Positions 13,591 to 20,601 of a DNA stretch of 64,000 bases are shown here, piece after piece. Under the pieces are notes generated by a model. The model was not told where the DNA came from, ran no database searches, and worked only from the letters and a program-made list of their open reading frames with translations. The first letter of the stretch is position 1; every line of letters begins with the position of its first letter. A program made the position numbers and the translations under genes. The stretch spans positions 51,842-115,841 of the forward strand of contig JAHFNH010000003.1 in NCBI GenBank assembly GCA_023267435.1, in the 5' to 3' direction. The DNA is from Candidatus Nomurabacteria bacterium (GTDB lineage: Bacteria > Patescibacteria > Paceibacteria > UBA9973).

Positions 13591-15852
13591 TTATTTTGCA
13601 ATAGCTTGAGCTTCGTCGAACTTAATAGACAACAACTTAGAAGCGCCATCGGCACCGATAGTGACGCCATAGAGCACTCCTGCGCGAGACATTGTCTCTC
13701 TGTTGTGAGTGATGACGATAAGCTGAGAACGCTTGGAAAGTTTCTCGAGCATATCTCCGTATTTACGAGAGTTTGATTCATCTAGAGCTGCGTCGGTTTC
13801 ATCTAGGACTAGAAATGGTGGTGGATTCACCTGAGACATAGAGAAAAGCAAAGCGATAGAAGTCAGAGACCTCTCTCCTCCAGAGAGTGCATGAAGTTCT
13901 TTCACTTTCTTATGCGGAAGCGAGACATTTATCTCAATGCCGTGTTCAAAAACAATTCCGTTTTCATTTTCTTCTTCATCATCTTCCATTTCTTCTTCAT
14001 TTATTTCTTCTCCATTTTTACTTTTCTTCTTTCTCTTCTGTTCAGCTACCACTGCTAAAAAAGCAGAACCTCCGCCGAACATAAGCGAGAAAAATTCTTG
14101 AAATTCAGTATTTATTTTCTTTATGCCTTCTTTGAACGAAATATCTATTTTCTCTTTCAGGTCGATCATTAATTTTCGCAATGACTCAATACTGACTGCC
14201 AAATCTTCCATTTCTTTCATTAGGAATTTCTCTCGATCAGCAACTTCATTATATTCTTTCAATATCTCGCTTCCCCCGCCAAGGCCGGCATCTTCTAATT
14301 TTATTTTTATTCTTTCTATCTTTCTCTTTTGCTCGTCTTGAGCAAATTCGTTGATTTCTCCAGAAATTTCAAAATTCTTATAGGACAAAACATCCACGCC
14401 TATAAGAGCAGAACCTTCTTTAATTTCATTTTCAAAAGCTTCAGATCTGCGAGACAAATTCTCTTCTTTTACTAAGATAATATTAAGTGAAGCAGAAAGT
14501 TCTTGTTGTTTTACTCGATAAGTGAATTTTTCTCTTTCTTTTATTCTTGTCTCTTCATTTTCTGAATCTATTTCCCTTCTTAAATTCACTGCTTGAGTAT
14601 TTATTTTATCTTCTTCATTTTGAATATTTTGTATTTCAGTTAAAATTCCAGCTTGAGTATTTTTCAAATTATCTATTTCTTCTGAATTGGAAGTATTTTC
14701 TAGTTGTTCTGGTTTCTGATTGAATTTATTTAAAATAATCTTAATACGGCTTAAAATAGCTGACACTTCTGCCAAGCTATCTTTATCGAGCGCTTCATCG
14801 ATATAATTATTCACCTCGCTGACTATCTTTAATACTTCTTCATGGGAAACGACATGCGCCTGTTGTGGAGCTTTTTGGGCACGGCGCTCTTCCATTTCGA
14901 TCATTCCTTCGATGCGTCCGAGCTTGCGATCTAGTTCACCCTTCAAACTTCTGATCTCAGAAATTTTCCGATCCAGATTTCTAAGTTCTTCGTTTTTTGG
15001 ATTTTCTTGAATTGTACCTGCATCTTCTATACTGGAAATTTTTCCAGCAATATCTGCCATTTCTATTTGGATTTTATTTTTTTCTGAATTTAATGCTGAC
15101 TTTTGATTTTCTAAATAAACACTCTCTTTTTTCAAATATTCGCGGTAAAGATTTGAAAGATCTATTTTCATTTCTTTTGCTTTCTCGAATTTTTCCACCT
15201 GACGCTTTAAGAAATTTAAATGCGGAGTTATTTCTTTACGGATCAAAGAAACCTCTTTCATATTATTGGTGGTGCGATCTAGCTTCCTTTCAGCTTCTTT
15301 TATTTTGTACTGATATATTTTGAGTCCCAACGCATCTTCGATCATTTCTCTTCTGTCTTTAGGCGATGCATTCAAAATCCTGTCTGCTTCTCCTTGTGAG
15401 ATGATATGGTGTCCGGAAGAACCAATATTCACAGAAGCTAAAAGATTATTGATGTCTTTCAATCTAACTTCTGAACCATTTAAAATATATTTATTCAAAC
15501 CATCAGCATACACTTCTCGAGAAATAGAGATCTCATCATAATTTAAATTTATATTCTCTCCCGATTCATTTTCTAATTTGAAAACTTTATCTTTATTGTC
15601 GAAAAAAATAGTAACGACGGCTCGAGTGCCTTTCGGTAAATTTTTAGAACCTTTAAAAATAAGATCAGTGCCAGACTTTCCGCGCATTGATTTCATGGAC
15701 TGTTCGCCTAAGACGAAACGAAAAGACTCAAGAACGTTTGATTTTCCAGAACCATTCGGACCCACCACCGAGACAACGGGACTCAAAAATTCCAAAGATG
15801 TTTTTTTTGCAAATGATTTAAAACCGTTTATTTCTAATGATTTTAATCTCAT
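13591..15852 (-). CDS. smc: SMC chromosome-segregation ATPase, short form without visible hinge
   Basis: SMC dimers organise and segregate the chromosome. The head motifs are clear: Walker A GPNGSGKSN (residues 33-41), signature LSGGERSLTSIAL (about 656) and Walker B PFLVLDETDAALDE (about 680), plus a D-loop and H-switch (VITHNRE). At 753 residues it is far shorter than usual SMC (about 1,150-1,200). Both coiled-coil arms are cut to roughly 150-200 residues, and I cannot find the glycine-rich hinge. Its place is taken by a short helical segment around residues 345-400. A Lys/Glu-rich insertion (KRKKKSKNGEEINEEEMEDD) lies in the C-terminal head lobe. rnc lies immediately upstream, with one base between the genes. 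Confidence 0.88.
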   Translation of the reverse strand: MRLKSLEINGFKSFAKKTSLEFLSPVVSVVGPNGSGKSNVLESFRFVLGEQSMKSMRGKSGTDLIFKGSKNLPKGTRAVVTIFFDNKDKVFKLENESGENINLNYDEISISREVYADGLNKYILNGSEVRLKDINNLLASVNIGSSGHHIISQGEADRILNASPKDRREMIEDALGLKIYQYKIKEAERKLDRTTNNMKEVSLIRKEITPHLNFLKRQVEKFEKAKEMKIDLSNLYREYLKKESVYLENQKSALNSEKNKIQIEMADIAGKISSIEDAGTIQENPKNEELRNLDRKISEIRSLKGELDRKLGRIEGMIEMEERRAQKAPQQAHVVSHEEVLKIVSEVNNYIDEALDKDSLAEVSAILSRIKIILNKFNQKPEQLENTSNSEEIDNLKNTQAGILTEIQNIQNEEDKINTQAVNLRREIDSENEETRIKEREKFTYRVKQQELSASLNIILVKEENLSRRSEAFENEIKEGSALIGVDVLSYKNFEISGEINEFAQDEQKRKIERIKIKLEDAGLGGGSEILKEYNEVADREKFLMKEMEDLAVSIESLRKLMIDLKEKIDISFKEGIKKINTEFQEFFSLMFGGGSAFLAVVAEQKRKKKSKNGEEINEEEMEDDEEENENGIVFEHGIEINVSLPHKKVKELHALSGGERSLTSIALLFSMSQVNPPPFLVLDETDAALDESNSRKYGDMLEKLSKRSQLIVITHNRETMSRAGVLYGVTIGADGASKLLSIKFDEAQAIAK

Positions 15853-15853
15853 A

Positions 15854-16549
15854 CTAATCTAGCCAATTCTTAATTTTCAAAGCTGCTTCGGCGGCTTTTT
15901 GCTCTGCTTCTTGCTTGCTTTTACCCTTGCCTTCAGCTGCCACATCAGCACCCAAGAAAATACCGACGGTAAAATGCTTGTCATGATCCGGACCTGTTTC
16001 GTGTAATACTTTATAAGAAGGAGTGACATTTAAAAATTCTTGAGCTTTTTCTTGTATCAAACTCTTGGCATCACGCCATAATTTTTTAGAAACAATTTCT
16101 TCAGTATAAGGCAACAACACGGTAGTGATAAACTTTTCAGCTGGAGCATAACCCTGATCTAAAAATAATGCGCCGACATATGCCTCAAAAGTATTCGCCA
16201 AAATATATTGTCGAGCCTTTCCTGTATCTTTAGCTTCTCCTTTCGATAAAAGTAAGAAATCATTCATTTCGATCTTAGATGCGACTTCAGAAATAATCAC
16301 CGCATTTACCAATGCTGAACGTAAAGAAGTCAGTTCCCCCTCGGTATAAGATGGATATTTTTTATATAAAAAATCTGTCACGACTAATTCTAAAACAGCA
16401 TCACCTAAAAATTCCAGGCGTTCATTGTGTGATAAACCTGCAGAAGGATTTTCATTGATATAGGAACGATGTATAAAAGCCTGCTTTAATAGATCTTTAT
16501 CCTTGAAAACTATTTTTGTTTTTTCTTCAAAATCTGAAAACTGAATCAT
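15854..16549 (-). CDS. rnc: ribonuclease III
   Basis: RNase III cuts double-stranded RNA, including rRNA precursors. The 231-residue protein shows the signature HNERLEFLGDAVLELVVTDF near residues 41-60, the second metal-binding region FEAYVGALFLDQGY, and a C-terminal double-stranded-RNA-binding domain ending in KSKQEAEQKAAEAAL. The length is normal. It lies between the nusB-Nudix gene (two bases) and smc (one base), the common rnc-smc arrangement. Confidence 0.97.
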   Translation of the reverse strand: MIQFSDFEEKTKIVFKDKDLLKQAFIHRSYINENPSAGLSHNERLEFLGDAVLELVVTDFLYKKYPSYTEGELTSLRSALVNAVIISEVASKIEMNDFLLLSKGEAKDTGKARQYILANTFEAYVGALFLDQGYAPAEKFITTVLLPYTEEIVSKKLWRDAKSLIQEKAQEFLNVTPSYKVLHETGPDHDKHFTVGIFLGADVAAEGKGKSKQEAEQKAAEAALKIKNWLD

Positions 16550-16551
16550 GA

Positions 16552-17451
16552 TTATTTTTTAGTGATAATTTCAATAGCTTTTGCAATCAGAGGAATGATA
16601 TCGTTGTAAATATGGAGATCTGGAATTTCAGAAAGCTGGAACCAACGCGCACCATCAAGCCCACCAGAACTCTCTAATACAAGTTCGCGATATTCACTCT
16701 CAGCTAAAAAGTATGTGACTTTTTTCAAAATCTTTCCTTGTTCTGGGTGGCTCGCAACATATTCATTCTCACCAAGTTTTTCTTTTATCGTTACATCCAA
16801 ACCGATTTCATCTTTTACTTCTCGAGTGGTTGCTTCTTCTTCGTTCTCACCTTCACCGATTCCACCTTTAGAGATAGTCCAATATCCGAAAACATCATGC
16901 ACCATGGCAAAATAAACTTCACCGCCTTTCTTGGCATAAACCAATGCTCCGCCTTTTCTTTCTACTGGAAGCTTTGTTTTATCTACTGGCTCGTCATTCT
17001 TTTTCTTTTTACTAATTTCATCTTTGCCCGGCTCGCCTATTTCTTTATAAACTGCACCTAGAACTCCATTTATAAATTTGCCGGAATTTTCACCGCCGAA
17101 AGATTTAGCGAGTTCTATCGCTTCGTTAATAGCCACCTTAGGAGGAACTTGCTTGCGGTCGCCAAAAAGAAGCTCAGTTAAGCCTATTCTTAAAATATTT
17201 CTATCAACAACAGATATTTTATCCAAAGGCCAATCTGGAGCTGCTTTTTCTATTATTTCATCAATTACGGAACGTTTCTTTATTACTAATTCCAAAAGAG
17301 ATAGCACAAAAATATCGTCCTCCAGTCCTGGGGCGAATTCTTTTAAGTTGCGTTCCGCCGCTTCTTTGAGAGGAACCTCCTTAGCACCATTAAAATCCCA
17401 CTCGAAAAGCGTCTGGAGCACTATTGATCTGGAAAGGTGCCTATTTGCCAT
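16552..17451 (-). CDS. nusB: NusB antitermination factor fused to a Nudix hydrolase
   Basis: Residues 1-140 are a NusB domain (start MANRHLSRSIVLQTLFEWDF, then VDRNILRIGLTELL and PPKVAINEAIELAKSFGGENSG with the conserved KFINGVLGAV). NusB binds boxA with S10 during rRNA transcription. After a charged linker (KKKKNDEP), residues 165-299 form a Nudix hydrolase with a full box at 196-218 (G-x5-E-x7-REVKDEIGL, one Asp for Glu). Nudix enzymes cleave nucleoside diphosphate derivatives; the substrate is unknown. One continuous frame encodes both. It starts an operon with rnc and smc. Confidence 0.93.
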   Translation of the reverse strand: MANRHLSRSIVLQTLFEWDFNGAKEVPLKEAAERNLKEFAPGLEDDIFVLSLLELVIKKRSVIDEIIEKAAPDWPLDKISVVDRNILRIGLTELLFGDRKQVPPKVAINEAIELAKSFGGENSGKFINGVLGAVYKEIGEPGKDEISKKKKNDEPVDKTKLPVERKGGALVYAKKGGEVYFAMVHDVFGYWTISKGGIGEGENEEEATTREVKDEIGLDVTIKEKLGENEYVASHPEQGKILKKVTYFLAESEYRELVLESSGGLDGARWFQLSEIPDLHIYNDIIPLIAKAIEIITKK

Positions 17452-17462
17452 AAATTAATGTA

Positions 17463-17541
17463 ATTTCTTTGAATTTTTTATCCGCGAGGGTCCCACTCGG
17501 TACTCCGAGAAGGGCGCAGTGGAAAAAAAATTTAAAGAAAT
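17463..17541 (-). repeat. large structured inverted repeat between rpmF and nusB
   Basis: A 16-base outer arm (17463-17478) is repeated inverted at 17526-17541 with one mismatch. It encloses a GC-rich core with alternative stems: CTCGG/CCGAG (17496-17509) or CCACT/AGTGG (17493-17522). The core is strikingly GC-rich for this genome. It could be an RNA structure, a terminator/attenuator between rpmF and nusB, or a copy of a mobile palindromic element. Confidence 0.6.
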
Positions 17542-17555
17542 GAAATCACTTAAAA

Positions 17556-17783
17556 TTACTTAACTTCAGCTTTCTTTGCTTTCGCTTTTGCCTGCTTCTT
17601 TTCAACTTTCTTAACTAAGTCTAAAACTTTTGTACCGCGGTAAAAACCACAAGAAGGACAAACAGTGTGTCTTCGTTTTAAAGCTGAACAATTGGCGCAT
17701 TTTGCAAAATCAGTCTTTTTAAGAGCGTGATGTGAGCGCCTGTTTGCTGTATGCGATTTTGTATGTCTCATTCGTACTACCAT
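17556..17783 (-). CDS. rpmF: 50S ribosomal protein L32
   Basis: The product (75 residues from the ATG at 17783) carries the L32 pattern: the basic N-terminus RHTKSHTANRRSHHALKK and the four-cysteine zinc ribbon CANCSALKRRHTVCPSCG, then a lysine/alanine-rich tail. L32 sits near the peptidyl-transferase side of the 50S subunit. A further in-frame ATG lies at 17792, but a -10 box at 17791-17796 overlaps it, so I prefer 17783. It precedes the structured repeat and the nusB operon. Confidence 0.92.
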   Translation of the reverse strand: MVVRMRHTKSHTANRRSHHALKKTDFAKCANCSALKRRHTVCPSCGFYRGTKVLDLVKKVEKKQAKAKAKKAEVK

Positions 17784-17790
17784 GGAATCC

Positions 17791-17796
17791 ATTGTA
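17791..17796 (-). promoter_or_regulatory. -10 box TACAAT, leaderless start of rpmF
   Basis: TACAAT on the minus strand lies seven bases before the ATG at 17783. A weak -35 (TTGCTT) lies 16 bases further upstream. Confidence 0.5.
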
Positions 17797-17864
17797 GCAT
17801 ATTTAATAACAAAAGCAACCAGCCATCATCGGCTGGCAGATTTTTAGAAAAAATAAAATTGTGA

Positions 17865-17870
17865 TATTAT
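17865..17870 (+). promoter_or_regulatory. -10 box TATTAT, leaderless start of thrS
   Basis: TATTAT is followed by seven bases and the thrS ATG at 17878. A small hairpin (CCAGCC/GGCTGG, 17819-17836) lies upstream. Confidence 0.5.
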
Positions 17871-17877
17871 AAAACCT

Positions 17878-19653
17878 ATGGATAAAAACGAAAAAATACA
17901 CAATATGAGGCATACCCTCGCACATCTATTAGCCGCCGCTGTTTTGGAATTATACCCAGACACTAAAAATACCATCGGACCATCTATCGAAGACGGATTT
18001 TATTATGACCTAGATTTTACCTCCCCTATCTCTGATAAAGACCTGCCAAAAATAGAAAAAAAGATGCGTGAACTTCTAAAGACTTGGAAAGAATTCACTC
18101 ACGAAGAAAAAACAAAAGAAGAAGCTGAAAAATATTTTGCAGGCAATGAATACAAACTCGAACTTATAAAAGAAATTTCTGATAAAGGAGAAAAAATAAC
18201 TTTCTACACTTGTGGGAAGCTTGCCCCGTCCATGGCGGGGTTTACCGACCTTTGTCGAGGCGGACACTTGGAAAATCCAGCAAAAGAAATAGATGCAAAC
18301 GCTTTTAAACTTGACCGCGTAGCTGGAGCTTACTGGCGAGGAGATGAAAAAAATAAAATGCTTACTCGTATTTACGGACTAGCCTTTGAAACAAAAGAAG
18401 AATTAGATGCTTATTTAAATCAAAGAGAAGAAGCTAAAAAAAGAGATCATAAAGTTATCGGTCCGCAAATGAAATTATTTACTATCTCTCCTCTTATTGG
18501 TCCAGGTCTTCCACTTATGCAACCTCGTGGAATGATTATCAGAAAAGAAATCGAGGACTATCTTTGGAAGATGCATTCAAAAAAAGGTTACCAGCGTGTT
18601 TGGACTCCTCATATTGCAAAAGTGGAATTATATGAGACATCGGGACACGCGGCTAAATTTGGTGATGAACTTTTTAGAGTTCAAGGAAAAGAAGACAGTT
18701 TCATTCTAAAACCTATGAATTGTCCTCATCACATGCAAATATTTGCTGACAACCAATTCTCTTATCGAGATATGCCGTTGCGTTATTTCGAACCAGCGAC
18801 AGTGTACCGTGATGAAAAATCCGGACAATTAGGCGGGCTCACTCGCGTTCGCGCTATCACCCAAGATGATGGACACCTTTTCTGCACAACTGACCAAATA
18901 GGAGATGAAATAAAAACAATCGTTTCCATTATTAAAGATTTCTACACAACAATGGGATTGATAAATGGATATTGGGTAAGACTGTCTTTACGTGGAGATG
19001 ATAAAACAAAATATCTCGGCTCTGACGAAGTATGGGAAAAAGCAGAAGGAGCCCTGACAAAAGTCTGTGAAGAAGAAAAACTTCCTTACAAACCAGCAAA
19101 AGACGAAGCTGCTTTTTATGGACCAAAATTAGACTTTATGTTTAAAGACGCTATTGGCCGTGAATGGCAACTCGCAACAGTACAGTGTGATTTCAATTTA
19201 CCAGAAAGATTTGATTTGAGTTTTACAAACAATGAAGGTAAAAAAGAACGCCCTGTCGTTATCCATCGAGCTATTTCCGGATCACTTGAAAGATTTATGG
19301 GTGTGATGATTGAACATTTTGCCGGCAACTTCCCTGTTTGGCTTTCTCCTGTACAAGTAGCCATAGTGCCTGTGAGAGAAAATCATATCGACCTAGCAAA
19401 ACAAATCGGAGACATATTTAAAGAAAAAGACATTAGAGTAGATATTTTAGATTCAAATGATTCACTGGGTAAACGCATCAACCACGCAAAAGCCAGTAAG
19501 GTTCCGTATGTTATTGTCCTAGGTGATAAAGAAAAAGAATCCAATACTTTAACTGTCGAAAAACGCGACGGAACAAAAATAGAAAATATTTCATCTGAAG
19601 ATTTCTTAAAAGAAGTGGTAGAAAAAGTAAATTCAAAATCTTTAGAACTATAA
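17878..19653 (+). CDS. thrS: threonyl-tRNA synthetase without TGS domain
   Basis: ThrRS charges tRNA-Thr and removes mischarged serine. The 591-residue protein starts directly with the editing domain: H12 and H16 in HTLAH, and C126 and H130 in DLCRGGH, so the editing site is intact. The usual N-terminal TGS domain of about 60 residues is missing, and the box at 17865 leaves no room for it. The class II core keeps motif 2 (FEPATVYRDEKSG), the zinc ligands in MNCPHH and DDGHLF, and motif 3 (HRAISGSLERFMGVMIEH), followed by the anticodon domain. A short extra segment (GKLAPSMAG, residues 113-121) is encoded by a hairpin. Confidence 0.96.
   Translation: MDKNEKIHNMRHTLAHLLAAAVLELYPDTKNTIGPSIEDGFYYDLDFTSPISDKDLPKIEKKMRELLKTWKEFTHEEKTKEEAEKYFAGNEYKLELIKEISDKGEKITFYTCGKLAPSMAGFTDLCRGGHLENPAKEIDANAFKLDRVAGAYWRGDEKNKMLTRIYGLAFETKEELDAYLNQREEAKKRDHKVIGPQMKLFTISPLIGPGLPLMQPRGMIIRKEIEDYLWKMHSKKGYQRVWTPHIAKVELYETSGHAAKFGDELFRVQGKEDSFILKPMNCPHHMQIFADNQFSYRDMPLRYFEPATVYRDEKSGQLGGLTRVRAITQDDGHLFCTTDQIGDEIKTIVSIIKDFYTTMGLINGYWVRLSLRGDDKTKYLGSDEVWEKAEGALTKVCEEEKLPYKPAKDEAAFYGPKLDFMFKDAIGREWQLATVQCDFNLPERFDLSFTNNEGKKERPVVIHRAISGSLERFMGVMIEHFAGNFPVWLSPVQVAIVPVRENHIDLAKQIGDIFKEKDIRVDILDSNDSLGKRINHAKASKVPYVIVLGDKEKESNTLTVEKRDGTKIENISSEDFLKEVVEKVNSKSLEL
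18214..18240 (+). repeat. in-frame hairpin insertion in thrS
   Basis: CCCCG (18224-18228) and CGGGG (18236-18240) flank TCCATGG. The block encodes KLAPSMA just before the catalytic FTDLCRG motif, where typical ThrRS has about six to seven fewer residues. Confidence 0.45.
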
Positions 19654-19717
19654 AAACTCAAATTTGATTTTTATACAAAGAGTTGTATAGTTAGTAAAGA
19701 ATTAAAAATTTAATAAA

Positions 19718-20230
19718 ATGGATATAGAAAAAACACTATTACATGCAACAGTTTGCTACCTCATAGAGGGTAAACAAGTATTGCTCGGTATGAAAACCGA
19801 CAAGATTGGCAAAGGTTGTTGGAATGGCTACGGAGGTGGAATTGAACCAAAAGAAACTCAGTTGCGAGCAGCTAAAAGAGAGTTAAAAGAAGAGTGCGGA
19901 GTAAGAACTTTTCAAAAACATCTTAAAAAAGTCGCTATAATTGATTTTCATAATACAAAAAGTGACGGCACTACTTTCGTATGCAGAGTACACTTTTATA
20001 TTACAGAAATTTGGAGAGGAATTCCAAAGAAATCAAAAGAAATGGAAACTCCAACATGGTTTAGTTTCAAAAAACTTCCGATTGAAAAAATGATGCCAGC
20101 TGATAAACAATTTTTACCATTAATATTAAGCGGTAAAAAAATAATTGCTAAAGCTAAATACGGCCCATTTCAAAAAGAACTTTTAGAACCAATGGAAATT
20201 AAAGAAGTTGATTCTCTGCCAGAAAATTAA
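19718..20230 (+). CDS. MutT/MTH1-type Nudix hydrolase
   Basis: The 170-residue protein has a Nudix box GGGIEPKETQLRAAKRELKEECG (first G near residue 40) preceded by GMKTDKIGKGCWNGYGG, closely resembling the oxidised-purine-nucleotide hydrolase MTH1. It would clean the nucleotide pool by hydrolysing 8-oxo-dGTP or related nucleotides to monophosphates; the exact substrate is inferred. A TATAGT -10 box at 19686-19691 gives a short leader. A terminator follows, so it is a single-gene unit. Confidence 0.88.
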   Translation: MDIEKTLLHATVCYLIEGKQVLLGMKTDKIGKGCWNGYGGGIEPKETQLRAAKRELKEECGVRTFQKHLKKVAIIDFHNTKSDGTTFVCRVHFYITEIWRGIPKKSKEMETPTWFSFKKLPIEKMMPADKQFLPLILSGKKIIAKAKYGPFQKELLEPMEIKEVDSLPEN

Positions 20231-20265
20231 AAAGGATTGCAACATTATTTATTGCAATCCTTTTT
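20231..20265 (+). terminator. terminator after the Nudix gene
   Basis: AAAGGATTGCAA and TTGCAATCCTTT form a 12-base-pair stem followed by seven T residues. Confidence 0.85.
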
Positions 20266-20337
20266 TTATTTACTTGCAAAAATTTATTTGTCATGGTATT
20301 GTAAATAAAAATAGTAATAATCTTAAAATCTTTTATT

Positions 20338-20550
20338 ATGTTTGGTGAAAAAGAAAGTCAGCAAGTTATCACCTGTATTTGCAATAAATGTAAATCGGAA
20401 AAAAGAGTTTCACTTCTACTTGGTGTAATAACTTCTTTTTTTTGTGATAAGTGTCAAAAAGATGTTTCAGATTTTGAAACAAGACCAGTAATGATTCCTG
20501 CATCGAGCAGAGAATACAATCCTTTCCGAGAAGACATGGAAAGATGGTAA
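20338..20550 (+). CDS. small zinc-ribbon-like protein, unknown function
   Basis: The 70-residue protein has two cysteine pairs, CICNKC (residues 13-18) and CDKC (about 40-43), with a hydrophobic stretch between, which fits a small zinc ribbon. The C-terminal tail is polar. A possible promoter (TTGCAA-17-TATTGT, 20274-20302) and a terminator frame it as an independent unit. No specific family is recognised. Confidence 0.6.
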   Translation: MFGEKESQQVITCICNKCKSEKRVSLLLGVITSFFCDKCQKDVSDFETRPVMIPASSREYNPFREDMERW

Positions 20551-20562
20551 AATTTTAACAAA

Positions 20563-20590
20563 AAAAATCCCCGACATAACGGGGATTTTT
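20563..20590. terminator. bidirectional terminator between the zinc-ribbon gene and gyrB
   Basis: AAAAATCCCCG and CGGGGATTTTT pair perfectly around ACATAA and lie between convergent genes. Confidence 0.85.
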
Positions 20591-20601
20591 TATTACTTAT
20601 T

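Noticed and set aside
14275..14299. GC-rich patch in smc as another palindromic insertion
   Set aside because: Only a short GCC/GGC pairing is possible, and the encoded AGLGGG segment is not clearly an insertion.
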